DNA of 64,000 bases from Ruania rhizosphaerae (GCF_009805705.1 NZ_VSMB01000001.1:434001-498000); one strand, 5' to 3'. Shown: positions 1 to 8,545, counted from the first letter of the stretch. The notes: a model not told the origin generated them from the sequence alone. Translations and numbers: made by a program.

Positions 1-2
1 TC

Positions 3-995
3 GACGGATCCGTGCTGGCAGGCGCGTCGCTCACCTTCACCTGGTCCGGTGAGGAGTGCCTTGCCACCACCGACGCCGATGGCGTGGCCACGTGCGCGTT
101 CGACGCCGTCGCCGTCGCCCAGTCGGGTGACGTCCAGGTCGCCTACGCTGGAACGGATGACTTCGAGTCCTCCTCCGCGTCCGGCGATGTCAGTGTGCTG
201 CCCGCTACGACCGAGACGACCCTCACCGCGAGCCCAGCGGGCGCCTTCCCGGCACTGGTGACGCTGTCCGCCACGGTCAGCCCGACCGACGGCGCGGGAA
301 CGGTCACCTTCACCGCCGGTGGTGAGCCGATCGCGGAGTGCGCCGAGGTGGCGCTCACCGAGACCGATGAGGGATGGATCGCGACCTGTGAGGTCATACC
401 CCTGACCGCCGGTGCGCAGGAGTACGGCGCCGAGTTCTCCGGCACCGATGACTACCTGCCGTCCGCGGCCGCAGCGACCGCCGATGTGGACAAGACCGCC
501 ACCACGCTCGCGGCGCTGGGGCCGGACGCGGCCACGGAGGGCGAGCCGGTGACGGTGAGCGTGCTGCTCACCGCTCCGACCGGGGAGAGCGCATCCACTG
601 GTGACCGGGCCCGGTTCGCGGTGCCCACGGAGATCATCGGTGGCGGCGACGCCGCCGATGTGGACCTGTCCGGGCAGGAGATCGCTTTCGCGCTCGGCGA
701 CCAGACCTGCACCGGCGTCACTGATGCCGACGGCCGCGCCAGCTGTGAGATCACGCCAACGACAGCGGGCGAGCAGACACTGATGGCCACCTACACCGGT
801 AGCGACGACCTCACCGCCGCGCAGGCCGAGGTGACGACCACCGTGGAGGCCGCGCCGGTCGACGCCCCGCCCGCGGACGGCGAGCCCGCGCTCCCAGACA
901 CCGGCGCTGACCTCGCGACGATTCTCGCCCTGGCGTTGGCAGCGCTCGTCCTCGGCGGGCTGTGCGTGCGCGGGGTGCGCCGCCAGCACAGCTGA
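3..995 (+). CDS. LPXTG-anchored surface protein with bacterial Ig-like repeats (5' end outside window)
   Basis: The reading frame is open to the window edge, so the N-terminus is missing and 330 residues are visible. The visible part holds tandem beta-rich repeats of roughly 90-100 residues, recognisable by recurring Gly-rich TVTFT-like strands and a closing 'Y.G.DD' turn (YAGTDDF, FSGTDDY, YTGSDDL). These resemble bacterial Ig-like domains (Big_3 type). Each repeat contains a Cys pair that could form a disulfide. The C-terminus is a sortase signal: LPDTG, a hydrophobic segment (about 20 residues) and a basic tail ending RGVRRQHS. It is therefore expected to be covalently anchored to peptidoglycan. 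The ligand is not predictable. The sigma factor gene follows after 51 bp on the same strand. Confidence 0.85.
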   Translation, partial: DGSVLAGASLTFTWSGEECLATTDADGVATCAFDAVAVAQSGDVQVAYAGTDDFESSSASGDVSVLPATTETTLTASPAGAFPALVTLSATVSPTDGAGTVTFTAGGEPIAECAEVALTETDEGWIATCEVIPLTAGAQEYGAEFSGTDDYLPSAAAATADVDKTATTLAALGPDAATEGEPVTVSVLLTAPTGESASTGDRARFAVPTEIIGGGDAADVDLSGQEIAFALGDQTCTGVTDADGRASCEITPTTAGEQTLMATYTGSDDLTAAQAEVTTTVEAAPVDAPPADGEPALPDTGADLATILALALAALVLGGLCVRGVRRQHS

Positions 996-1046
996 CCTTC
1001 TTGTCCGGCGGTGCCACGTTCTGCGCGCCGCCGGACACTACAGGGT

Positions 1047-1586
1047 ATGGAGGAGTCGGAAGCCTGGCGTCGTGCGCTGCGCGGGGACGGCGAGGCATTC
1101 GGCGTGGTCTTCGACCGCCACCACGACCGCGTGTACCGGCACGTGTGGCGTCTTGTCGACACCCAACCGGACGCGGAGGACGTGACCGCTGCGGCCTTCC
1201 TCGAACTGTGGCGGCTGCGCCGCCGGGTGCGGGTGGTGAACGGATCGGTTCTGCCATGGCTGCTCGTGACGGCCTCGAACGTGGCGCGCAACCAGCGGCG
1301 CGCGACCCGGCGGTATCGAGCACTGCTGGACCGGCTGCCCCGCTCACCTGCAGTAGCACCGCCCGAGGAGGGCATGCGCGAAGACCTGCTGGAAGGCCTG
1401 CGATCCCTCTCTGCGCCCGATCTGCATCTGCTCTGCCTCGTCGTGCTCGAGGGCTATCCGGTCACCGAGGCGGCTGACCTGCTGGGCCTGAGCGACACGG
1501 CCGCCCGCAGCAGGCTTCACCGCGCCCGCGCACGGGTGCGGGTCGTCGCCCACGCCGTCCAGGCGAGCATCGAGGAGGAATCATGA
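1047..1586 (+). CDS. ECF-type RNA polymerase sigma factor
   Basis: A 179-residue sigma-70 family protein of the extracytoplasmic-function class. Region 2 is near the N-terminus (FDRHHDRVYRHVWR, then the DAEDVTAAAFLELW motif). Region 4 is C-terminal, with the helix-turn-helix around 'GYPVTEAADLLGLSDTAARSRLHRAR'-like residues 138-165. I chose ATG 1047 because the family usually starts just before region 2; an in-frame start at 1011 would add 12 unsupported residues and neither has a strong Shine-Dalgarno. It overlaps the next gene by 4 bp (ATGA), so the two are translationally coupled. The partner lacks the zinc anti-sigma motif but has a membrane anchor, so it could still control this sigma factor. 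The regulon is unknown. Confidence 0.85.
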   Translation: MEESEAWRRALRGDGEAFGVVFDRHHDRVYRHVWRLVDTQPDAEDVTAAAFLELWRLRRRVRVVNGSVLPWLLVTASNVARNQRRATRRYRALLDRLPRSPAVAPPEEGMREDLLEGLRSLSAPDLHLLCLVVLEGYPVTEAADLLGLSDTAARSRLHRARARVRVVAHAVQASIEEES

Positions 1587-2314
1587 ACGCGTCGATGGAT
1601 CACGAGTTCGCGCAGAGCCTCCGGGCAGAGCTGGTCCGCCGGGCAACCACAGCTCCCCGACGGCGATGGCTTGCCCTGGGTGCCGGGCTCACCTTGGCCG
1701 CAGGGGTCCCGACAGCCGCCTACGCCGTGCATCAGCTACGTGCAGGGGTGAACGAGATCGATGTGACACCGCCGGTCACCGAGGTGCACACCGGTCCTGG
1801 CCAGCTCGCACTCGGACCGGCGCCCGAGGAGACGGACCAGATCTGGTTCGACCTGACATGCCTGGACCCGGGAACTGTGGGCTTCCCGGATAGGGCGTCG
1901 GTGACGTGCTCGGCGGGCGAACGCTCGTCCGGTCCGTTGCCGCTGTGGGACGGGAGGGACATGCTGATCGGTGACGACGGCGTGCTCACCGTCGACGCGC
2001 CTGCGGACATATCGTGGCAGATCTCCGTCTGGTATCAGGAGGTCGTCGTTGAGCCATTCGCGGTCAACGAGAACAGCCAGACCTACGGGACTCCGAACGA
2101 GGTCTACGGTGAGCCGGAGCTCATCGCCGTGATCGCCACCAACGGCGAGGTCGGCTATATCCATGCCGAGGACCTTCGCCTCGCGTTCGGCCCGGAACCC
2201 GCCTCGCCCGAGGAGGCGGTCGAGTACACCGAGCGCACCGCCGGGCAGACTGCGTTGGTGCCGGTGTACGAGGTGGACGGCGAGACCCAGATCGGCGAGT
2301 TCCGCATCGGGTGA
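1583..2314 (+). CDS. membrane-anchored protein coupled to an ECF sigma factor (possible anti-sigma role)
   Basis: 243 residues. A short N-terminal cytoplasmic stretch of about 28 residues (MNASMDHEFAQSLRAELVRR) precedes one hydrophobic segment (about residues 29-47, LALGAGLTLAAGVPTAAYAV). The rest would be outside the cell and is rich in acidic residues, Pro and Thr, with no domain I recognise. The start overlaps the sigma gene stop (ATGA). The position and topology match sigma-factor partners in actinobacteria, but no HxxxCxxC zinc anti-sigma motif is visible, so an anti-sigma function is inference only. It could instead be an exported effector of the sigma regulon. Confidence 0.6.
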   Translation: MNASMDHEFAQSLRAELVRRATTAPRRRWLALGAGLTLAAGVPTAAYAVHQLRAGVNEIDVTPPVTEVHTGPGQLALGPAPEETDQIWFDLTCLDPGTVGFPDRASVTCSAGERSSGPLPLWDGRDMLIGDDGVLTVDAPADISWQISVWYQEVVVEPFAVNENSQTYGTPNEVYGEPELIAVIATNGEVGYIHAEDLRLAFGPEPASPEEAVEYTERTAGQTALVPVYEVDGETQIGEFRIG

Positions 2315-2376
2315 ACGTCCGGTGCCGGCGGTCGCCACCCATCCGCCCACTTGCCACACAGCCGCTGCCAGGTTAT

Positions 2377-2398
2377 AACTTCGGTACGACGAACTTTT
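2377..2398. promoter_or_regulatory. candidate operator of the metal importer operon (TTCG-N6-CGAA)
   Basis: AACTTCG, six bases, then CGAACTTTT lies just before the substrate-binding gene. A similar arrangement (AACTTCG, seven bases, CGAAC) precedes the DtxR-family regulator at 6866-6889. Local DtxR-type control of both units is inferred. The spacer differs by one base, so confidence is limited. Confidence 0.4.
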
Positions 2399-2419
2399 GA
2401 GTTCCCAGTACCGAGGAGC

Positions 2420-3436
2420 GTGGCGAAGACAGTGCTGACGACCACAGGTGTCCACCCGGGAGGTAGACGCGCGCGCGGCGCCACGAGCGTGGCACCGAGG
2501 ATCGCCGCGGTCATGGCTGCCCTCCTGCTCACCGGCTGCGGCGGCACCTCCGGCGCTGCGGGGTCCGGCGACAACGACACGGACGCCTTGACCGTCTATG
2601 CCACCACCGGCTACCTGGCGGACGCCGTCACGAACATCGCTCCCGAGGCCGAGGTGACCACGATGGTCGGCCCAGGCGGAGATCCGCACACCTACCAGCC
2701 CTCCACTCGCGACATCCAGACCATCCAGTCCGCTGACGTGGTGCTCTGGAACGGCCTGCACCTGGAGGCGCAGATGATCGACCAGTTGAGCAGCCTCGGT
2801 GATCGGCAGCTCGCCGTCGGAGACCAGCTTCCCGCGGATCTCCTCCTCTCCTGGCCCGATACCGATGCCGACGGCAACCCTCTGCACGACCCGCACGTCT
2901 GGAACAGTCCCGATGCCTGGGTTCTCGTGGTGGCGGAAGTCGCCGACAAGTTCGCCGAGACCGACCCGGCGAACGCCGCTCAGTACGAGCAGAACGCGGC
3001 CGCCTACATCGAGCAGATCGAGGCCGCCGCCGGCGAGGTCGACAACCTGCTCGCCACGGTTCCCGAGCCGCGCATCGTCATCACCGGCCACGACGCCTTC
3101 GCCTACTTCGGCCACGTCTACGACCTGGACGTGCGGGCCACCGACTTCATCTCCACCACCGCCCAGCTGAGCGCCTCCGAACTCAGCGAGCTGGCGCGCC
3201 TCATCGCCGACAACGAGGTGCCGGTGATCTTCCAGGACAACCAGGCCAACCCCCAGGCGATCACCAGCCTGACCGAGGCCGTCCGCTCCCTCGGCTGGGA
3301 GGTGGAGATCTCCGATGCGGAGCTCTATGCCGACTCCCTCGGCGCGGAGCCAGATGTCGACACCTACCTCGAGGTTTTCACCCACAACGCCCGTGCGATC
3401 GCCGATGCGCTCGGGGCCAGGGAGGCAGACCGATGA
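2420..3436 (+). CDS. metal ABC transporter, zinc/manganese-binding lipoprotein (TroA/ZnuA family)
   Basis: An extracytoplasmic solute-binding lipoprotein of cluster 9. The lipobox LLTGC gives a diacylated Cys. The expected metal ligands are visible: His in GGDPHTYQ, His in HDPHVWN, His in TGHDAFAYFG and an acidic residue in FQDNQANPQ. The third ligand is His, as in TroA and ZnuA, rather than the Glu of PsaA, so Zn and Mn are both possible. No His-rich loop is seen. Start choice is uncertain: GTG 2420 follows AGGAG too closely, GTG 2432 lies 13 bases after it, and TTG 2351 would include the operator. It is the first gene of a four-gene importer operon and overlaps the ATPase gene by 4 bp. Confidence 0.85.
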   Translation: MAKTVLTTTGVHPGGRRARGATSVAPRIAAVMAALLLTGCGGTSGAAGSGDNDTDALTVYATTGYLADAVTNIAPEAEVTTMVGPGGDPHTYQPSTRDIQTIQSADVVLWNGLHLEAQMIDQLSSLGDRQLAVGDQLPADLLLSWPDTDADGNPLHDPHVWNSPDAWVLVVAEVADKFAETDPANAAQYEQNAAAYIEQIEAAAGEVDNLLATVPEPRIVITGHDAFAYFGHVYDLDVRATDFISTTAQLSASELSELARLIADNEVPVIFQDNQANPQAITSLTEAVRSLGWEVEISDAELYADSLGAEPDVDTYLEVFTHNARAIADALGAREADR

Positions 3437-4179
3437 GCACCCCGACGGCGGCCCGTACCCGCTCCCTGAGCGTGGCCTATCGCAGCACCCCCGTCCTGCG
3501 GAACGTCGACCTCGACGTGCCCGAGGGGGTGGTGCTGGGAATCGTCGGGCCCAATGGCGCCGGCAAGTCCACGCTCCTCAAGGCCATGCTCGGGCTGGTC
3601 CGTCCCCTCACCGGGACCTCCGAGTTCTTCGGCCGTCCGTTGTCGCAGGTGCGCCAGCGGGTGGCGTACATGCCTCAGTCGGCCAGCGTGGACTGGGACT
3701 TCCCCGCGACGGTCAGCGGCGTCGTCGGGATGGGCACCTACGGGCGCCTCGGCTGGCTACGGCGCCCGGGCCGGACGGAACACGAGGCGACCCTGAGGGC
3801 GCTCGAGCACGTGGGAATCGCGGACCTGGCCGAGCGCCAGATCGGCGAGCTCTCCGGTGGACAGCGGCAGCGCACCTTCCTCGCCCGGGCACTCGCGCAG
3901 CATCCGGACCTGCTGCTCATGGACGAGCCGTTCCAGGGTGTGGATGCCCGTAGCCAGCAGGCGATCGTGGCGGTGCTGCACGCCATGCGCAGCCAGGGTC
4001 GCACGGTGGTGTTGGTGCATCACGATCTGGCGACCGTGCGCGACTACTGCGATCACGTGGCGCTGCTGAATGAACGGCTCGTGGCCGCCGGGCCGGTGGG
4101 CGAGGCGTTCACCCGCGAGAACGTGCGCACCACCTACGACGTGACGGACACCGACGCCCTGGCGGACCTGCTGACATGA
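3433..4179 (+). CDS. metal ABC transporter ATP-binding protein
   Basis: A 248-residue ABC ATPase that energises uptake of the divalent metal bound by the upstream lipoprotein. Walker A (GPNGAGKST, about residue 38), Q-loop (MPQSASVDW), signature (LSGGQRQR), Walker B (LLLMDEP) and switch His (VLVHHDL) are all present. It belongs to the cluster-9 (ZnuC/MntB/TroB) group, whose members pair with permeases such as those immediately downstream. ATGA overlaps occur at both ends (with the binding protein at 3433 and the permease at 4176), indicating tight translational coupling. Confidence 0.93.
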   Translation: MSTPTAARTRSLSVAYRSTPVLRNVDLDVPEGVVLGIVGPNGAGKSTLLKAMLGLVRPLTGTSEFFGRPLSQVRQRVAYMPQSASVDWDFPATVSGVVGMGTYGRLGWLRRPGRTEHEATLRALEHVGIADLAERQIGELSGGQRQRTFLARALAQHPDLLLMDEPFQGVDARSQQAIVAVLHAMRSQGRTVVLVHHDLATVRDYCDHVALLNERLVAAGPVGEAFTRENVRTTYDVTDTDALADLLT

Positions 4180-5183
4180 GTCCACTGGAGTTCTTCGCCG
4201 ATCACACCTACCGGATCGTGTTCGCCGGCACCGTCGTCATCGGACTGGTGGCCGGTGCGCTCGGGAGCTTCGCCTACCTGCGCAAGCAGTCCCTGATCAG
4301 CGACGTGATCTCGCACGCCGCCCTCCCCGGGACGTTGATCGCCTTCCTGACGGCAGTCGTCGTGCTCGGCACCGACGGCCGCTCGATGCTCGGACTCATC
4401 CTCGGTGCCGTCGTCGTGGGTACGCTCGCGGTCCTGGCGGCCAACGGGCTCACGCAGGCGACCAAGATCAGGATCGACACCGCGATGGCGATCTCCCTGA
4501 CGGTCTTCTTCGGCGCCGGGATGCTGCTGCTGCGGGTGATCTCCAACGGCGACTACCCGGGCAAGGGCGGCATCGCCGACTACCTCTTCGGCAACGCCTC
4601 GGTCATCACGGTGGCAGACCTGGTCACCAGTGCGGTCGTCGGCGGGCTGGCGCTGTTGGTGATGGGGGTGTTCTGGAAGGAATTCGCGCTGCGCACCTTC
4701 GACCCCGCTCACACCTCGGCGCTCGGCTTCCGGGCGTCGGCTGTGGACGCGCTGATGTTCATCACGATCGTGATCGCCACGGTGATCGGGGTGAAGGCCG
4801 TCGGGCTGGTGCTGATGGTGGCGTTCGTCATCACTCCCCCGGCCGCGGCGAGACAGTGGACCTCCACGCTGCGGTCGATGGTAGCCCTCTCGGCGGCGAT
4901 CGGCGCAGTCGGAAGCGGCACCGGTGCCTATCTGTCGATCGTGCTCGGAGTTCCGACCGGACCTGCCATCGTGCTGACCTTGTTCGGCATCTTCGCCGTC
5001 TCGATCGCGGCCTCACCGCGACGCAGCGTCATCATGCGCGGGTTGGCGCGGGCGCGGGCGCGCGCCGCGCTGCGGCGGGAGTTGCTCGCCGAGACCGGCG
5101 CGACTTCAGGTGGGTCCGTGGCGAGCGCAGGCGCGGGCGGGTCCGTGCCGGGCACTCGTTCGGACGGGGTCGGGCAGTCATGA
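4176..5183 (+). CDS. metal ABC transporter permease (first of two)
   Basis: A 335-residue inner-membrane permease of the ZnuB/TroCD (ABC-3) family with eight or so hydrophobic segments. The family sequence DVISHAALPGTLIAF, which contains the conserved region facing the ATPase, is near residue 45. The C-terminus carries a 40-residue cytoplasmic tail, Arg/Ala-rich and then Gly/Ser-rich, which is longer than usual for the family. The start overlaps the ATPase stop (ATGA). Two different permeases are encoded, so the channel is probably a heterodimer, as in TroCD. Confidence 0.9.
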   Translation: MSPLEFFADHTYRIVFAGTVVIGLVAGALGSFAYLRKQSLISDVISHAALPGTLIAFLTAVVVLGTDGRSMLGLILGAVVVGTLAVLAANGLTQATKIRIDTAMAISLTVFFGAGMLLLRVISNGDYPGKGGIADYLFGNASVITVADLVTSAVVGGLALLVMGVFWKEFALRTFDPAHTSALGFRASAVDALMFITIVIATVIGVKAVGLVLMVAFVITPPAAARQWTSTLRSMVALSAAIGAVGSGTGAYLSIVLGVPTGPAIVLTLFGIFAVSIAASPRRSVIMRGLARARARAALRRELLAETGATSGGSVASAGAGGSVPGTRSDGVGQS

Positions 5184-6103
5184 GTTTCGCGGTCGGGGTG
5201 CTGCTGCTGGCGATCGTGACGGCGATGGCCTGCGCACTCCCCGGTGTGTTCGTGGTGCTGCGCCGCAGCTCGATGCTGGTCGATGCGATCGGGCACGCGG
5301 TGCTGCCGGGGATCGTGATCGGCTACGCCCTCACCCGCGATCTCGGCTCCCCGCTGCTGATCCTCGGGGCGGCCCTGGCCGGCCTGGTGGTGGTGCTCGG
5401 TGCCGAGTGGCTCGGGCGCACGGGATTGCTGACCGGCGACTCACCGCAGGGCTTGATCTTCCCCGCCCTGTTCGCGGCCGGGGTGATCGCCGTGACTCTG
5501 AACTTCGGTAACGTCCACCTGGACACCCACGCGGTGCTGGTGGGCGACCTCAACCTGGCTGCCTTCGAGCAGTGGATCGTCGGCGGCGTCTCGTTCGGGC
5601 CGACGTATCTGTACGTGATGCTCGCGGTGCTGGCCGGGAACATCGCCTTCATCGCCATCATGTACCGGCACCTGACCGTCACGACCTTCGACCCGGGGTT
5701 CGCCTCCTCGATCGGCATCCGCACCGGTGCGGTTCAGACCGCCTTCATGTTCCTGGTGTCGGTCACAGTCACGGCCGCGTTCCATGCCTCCGGGGCGATC
5801 CTCGTACTGGCACTCGTGGTGGTGCCGGCGGCCACAGCGCACCTGCTCTCCCGTCGGCTGCCGGCCACGCTGCTGCTCGCCGTGGTGATCGCCGCCGGTG
5901 GCGCGGCGGCCGGATTCGGGCTCGCCTACGTGCTCGATGCCGCCACCAGCGCGGGCATGGCCGTGTTCTATGGGCTGCTGTTCGCCGTGGCGCTGGCGAT
6001 CGTGAAGGTGCGCGAGCGCCGCAGGCACAGGCAACGCCCAACGGTGGCCGGTCCCTCATCCCAGCTCCCCCACCCTCACGGCCTCCACCCTCACCGGGGG
6101 TGA
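5180..6103 (+). CDS. metal ABC transporter permease (second of two)
   Basis: A 307-residue ABC-3 family permease starting MSFAVGVLLLAIV, with the family motif DAIGHAVLPGIVIGY near residue 40. ATG 5180 overlaps the stop of the first permease (ATGA), so I prefer it to the much longer upstream reading frame, which is only a shadow of the first permease. About eight membrane helices are visible, and the C-terminus is basic (KVRERRRHRQR). The stop codon lies inside the long hairpin that separates this operon from the convergent regulator gene. Confidence 0.9.
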   Translation: MSFAVGVLLLAIVTAMACALPGVFVVLRRSSMLVDAIGHAVLPGIVIGYALTRDLGSPLLILGAALAGLVVVLGAEWLGRTGLLTGDSPQGLIFPALFAAGVIAVTLNFGNVHLDTHAVLVGDLNLAAFEQWIVGGVSFGPTYLYVMLAVLAGNIAFIAIMYRHLTVTTFDPGFASSIGIRTGAVQTAFMFLVSVTVTAAFHASGAILVLALVVVPAATAHLLSRRLPATLLLAVVIAAGGAAAGFGLAYVLDAATSAGMAVFYGLLFAVALAIVKVRERRRHRQRPTVAGPSSQLPHPHGLHPHRG

Positions 6104-6151
6104 ACTTGACGTCGGTTATGGGCCGATAATCGACGTCAACTTCACCCCCGG
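6094..6151. terminator. long imperfect hairpin between convergent genes
   Basis: Arms of 21 bases (6094-6114 and 6131-6151) pair with one mismatch. The pairing can be extended five bases inward with one G-T pair, leaving a six-base GGGCCG loop. It starts inside the end of the permease gene and ends 17 bp before the regulator's stop. No T-tract follows on either strand, so it is a bidirectional terminator of the type without a U-tail, or another hairpin element. Confidence 0.6.
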
Positions 6152-6168
6152 CGATCGAGCGGTCGGTT

Positions 6169-6846
6169 TCAGTGGACGGGTGTGACCCATACGGCGTCGG
6201 TCGCCGAGCGTCCGAGCGGGAACCGAGCTACGCCGTCGGGAAGGACGACCTCCATCGCCTCCGAGTAGGGGGCGCCGGCTCGGACCTCCAGCTCTGCCCC
6301 CACCCCGAGGCCCTGTTCGGCGAAGTGCTGCAGCAGGGCCGGGTCGTCGTCGGAGATGCGCTCCACCCGTACCCGGCTTCCGGGCGGGACCGTCGAGAGC
6401 ACGACGGCGTCCGGCAGGTCGATCTGACCGTCCGCCGTGGGAATGGGGTCGCCATGGGGATCCCGGGTCGGGTGCCCGAGGTGGTCGTCGATGCGCTCGA
6501 CCATGAAGTCCGAGACGGCGTGCTCCAGGGTCTCTGCCTCATCGTGCACCTGGTCCCAGGTGTAGCCGAGTACCTGCACCAGGAAGGACTCGATGAGCCG
6601 GTGGCGACGCACCATCGCCAGCGCGTGGGTGCGGCCGGCGTCGGTGAGGGTGATCGCACCGTACGGCGCGTGCTCCAGCAGGCCCTGCTCGGTGAGCTTG
6701 CGGACGGCGTCCGAGACCGTGGACAGCTTCACCCCCGCCCGCGCGGCGATGCTCGACGGAGTGGTCGGCTCGTCAGACCACTCCTGCAAGGCCCAGATCG
6801 CCTTCAGATAGTTCTGCGCGCTCGCCGAGAGCTGGGAGACGGACAT
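6169..6846 (-). CDS. DtxR-family metal-dependent transcriptional regulator (MntR/IdeR type)
   Basis: 225 residues with the family layout: an N-terminal winged helix (ASAQNYLKAIW, then the recognition region GVKLSTVSDAVRKLTEQGLL), a metal-binding and dimerisation domain (ETLEHAVSDFMVERIDDHLGHPTRDPHGDPIP, with the usual His/Glu/Cys-site positions), and a C-terminal SH3-like FeoA domain. ATG 6846 begins MSVSQLSAS; the longer frame to 6900 would include the putative operator. It is convergent with the metal importer and shares a similar upstream motif. Manganese- or iron-responsive repression of the importer is the likely role. MntR versus IdeR function cannot be separated by eye. Confidence 0.88.
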   Translation of the reverse strand: MSVSQLSASAQNYLKAIWALQEWSDEPTTPSSIAARAGVKLSTVSDAVRKLTEQGLLEHAPYGAITLTDAGRTHALAMVRRHRLIESFLVQVLGYTWDQVHDEAETLEHAVSDFMVERIDDHLGHPTRDPHGDPIPTADGQIDLPDAVVLSTVPPGSRVRVERISDDDPALLQHFAEQGLGVGAELEVRAGAPYSEAMEVVLPDGVARFPLGRSATDAVWVTPVH

Positions 6847-6865
6847 GCGAAAACGGTAGCAAACA

Positions 6866-6889
6866 CGAATGTTCGCCCCGGACGAAGTT
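6866..6889. promoter_or_regulatory. candidate operator upstream of the DtxR-family regulator
   Basis: On the minus strand AACTTCG, seven bases, then CGAACATTCG lies 20 bp before the regulator start. It resembles the site before the metal importer (2377-2398). Autoregulation plus control of the importer is inferred. Confidence 0.4.
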
Positions 6890-7061
6890 TGACGACGCAC
6901 CCCGCGAGCGCCGCGAGGATTCCAGCGGCGGCCGCGATTCCTCGCTCAGCACCCGCCAGCGCTGGCACGATCCACCTTACCGTGTAAGGATACGGGGTGG
7001 GCATGCTGCCCAGCCGAACACGATGCGCCCGTCGCGGCGCCAGATGCGAGGAACGTTGCTC

Positions 7062-7445
7062 ATGCCGATGCCACAGTGGTGGGGACACATCAACAAGCGC
7101 GTCTTCAACCCGCGCGCCATCGAGGGCGGAAAGTGGCCGGTCCTGGTCCACACGGGGCGCAGCTCCGGATCGACCTACCGCACGCCCCTCGACGCATTCG
7201 AAGTGGACGGCGGCTACCTGTTCATCCTGGTGTACGGGTCGGGCGCTGACTGGGTGCGCAACGTGCGCGCGTCCGGTACGGCACGTCTGCGAGTCGGCGG
7301 CAAGGAGCTGGAACTCGGTGCCCCACGGCTGGTCGGCGAGGACGAGGCGTTCGCCGCGCTACCTGCCGCCTCCCGCCCACCGCGGTTCCTGCGCATCACC
7401 GAGTTCCTCCGGATGGACCTGACGACGGATTCGCTGCAGCGGTAG
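7062..7445 (+). CDS. deazaflavin (F420)-dependent nitroreductase family protein
   Basis: 127 residues, a small split-barrel protein of the DDN/PF04075 family that uses reduced F420 (or a related flavin) to reduce diverse substrates. Recognisable features are the N-terminal NKRVFNPRAIEGGKWPVLVHTGRSSG stretch (here cited by its key HTGRSSGSTYRTPL core), then VYGSGADWVRNVRASG, where the family places the cofactor phosphate-binding and substrate-side residues. ATG 7062 is preceded by GAGGAA at a good distance, so I prefer it to an upstream GTG or ATG. The gene stands alone between a divergent-facing region and the betaine transporter. The physiological substrate is unknown. Confidence 0.75.
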   Translation: MPMPQWWGHINKRVFNPRAIEGGKWPVLVHTGRSSGSTYRTPLDAFEVDGGYLFILVYGSGADWVRNVRASGTARLRVGGKELELGAPRLVGEDEAFAALPAASRPPRFLRITEFLRMDLTTDSLQR

Positions 7446-7481
7446 CAGCGGCGATACCCCATCGACAGGGTGGACACAGCA

Positions 7482-7518
7482 ACGGGGCCGGCCGACCATA
7501 GTGGTCGACCGGCCCCGT
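7482..7518. terminator. bidirectional GC-rich terminator hairpin
   Basis: 17-base arms (7482-7498 and 7502-7518) pair with a single mismatch around a TAG loop, between two convergent genes. No clear T-run follows. Confidence 0.75.
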
Positions 7519-7540
7519 CGGTGTGAACTAGCTCAGGCGA

Positions 7541-8494
7541 TCACTCGCCGACGGAGCCAACCACGTCCGCGTTCTCGTCCAGCCACGCGGTCACGCCGGC
7601 GGCCGGGTCGTCCGGGTTGTCGTTGACGACGGAGCTTTCGAGGGCACCGTACTGGGTGTCATCGAGGGAGATGCCACCGATGAACTCGGCAACCTCGGGG
7701 AACTCGTCCGAGAAGCCGTCCGTCGCGAGGAAGTGCAGGCCCTCGGACTCACCGAGCGCACCCTCCGGGTCCTCCAGGTCGCGCACGTTGTACGTGGCGT
7801 TGGCCCAGAACGGACGCCACAGCGTCACGACGATCTCTTCCTCGGCACCGATCGCGCTCTCCAGCTCGGCGAGCATGGCGGTGGTGGAGGAGGTGGCGAG
7901 CTCGAAGCCCGCCTCGTCCAGGCCGTAGGTGGGGATGACACTGTCCTGGCTGGCGGCGGTCAGACCAGCACCGGGCTCGATGCCGACGATGCGGTTGTCG
8001 AGCTCATCGGCGTAGTCGGGCAGGTCGGCGATCGAGGTGATTTCGCTGTACTCCGGCACCGCCCAGGTGAGCTTGGCGTTGCCGTAGTAGGTGCCCAGGT
8101 CCTCGATGCTCTCGCCGTACTCCTCCATGTACTGCGCGTGCGTGACCTCGGGCCACGCGGAGGGGTAGATGTCGACATCGCCGCCGGCGAGGGCGGTGTA
8201 GAGGATGCCGGCCTCGGTGAGCTCTTCGTGCTCGACCGTGTAACCGGCCTCCTCGAGCTTGTTCTCGAGCAGGTAAGCGGTGCTCAGACCGTCGGTCCAG
8301 GAGGGGATGTAGCCCAGGGTGATCGTGCCCATGTCACCGGCCTCGTCTCCCCCGGTCTCCTCTCCGGCGGTGTCGTCACCGGTGGTCTCTTCGGCCTCAC
8401 CTGAGCCGTCTCCGCAAGCGGCGAGGGTCAGACCGATGGCGGCAGCCATCACGACGGCCGAGGCGCGGCCGCGGCGGGTATGTGCGATTCGCAT
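7541..8494 (-). CDS. proX: glycine betaine/proline ABC transporter substrate-binding lipoprotein
   Basis: 317 residues with a lipoprotein signal (lipobox LTLAACG) followed by an acidic Gly/Glu/Thr linker and an OpuAC-type type-II solute-binding domain (TITLGYIPSWTDGLSTAYLLENKLEEAGY and similar). Trp and Tyr residues that would form the aromatic betaine cage are present in several conserved positions (for example SAWPEVTH and LWRPFWAN). A clean ribosome-binding site, AAGGAGAACAC, precedes ATG 8494. It is the third gene of the transporter operon, 51 bp after the permease. The role is osmoprotectant uptake. The exact substrate (glycine betaine, proline betaine, choline) is not resolved. Confidence 0.88.
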   Translation of the reverse strand: MRIAHTRRGRASAVVMAAAIGLTLAACGDGSGEAEETTGDDTAGEETGGDEAGDMGTITLGYIPSWTDGLSTAYLLENKLEEAGYTVEHEELTEAGILYTALAGGDVDIYPSAWPEVTHAQYMEEYGESIEDLGTYYGNAKLTWAVPEYSEITSIADLPDYADELDNRIVGIEPGAGLTAASQDSVIPTYGLDEAGFELATSSTTAMLAELESAIGAEEEIVVTLWRPFWANATYNVRDLEDPEGALGESEGLHFLATDGFSDEFPEVAEFIGGISLDDTQYGALESSVVNDNPDDPAAGVTAWLDENADVVGSVGE

Positions 8495-8545
8495 GTGTTC
8501 TCCTTGTATCGACGACTGTGGGTTTCGTAGTAGGTAGTAGCGGGC

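Noticed and set aside
1736-3385. Long open frame (549 codons) on the minus strand
   Set aside because: It is antisense to the membrane protein and the metal-binding lipoprotein, with His/Val/Asp-rich composition typical of high-GC shadow frames.
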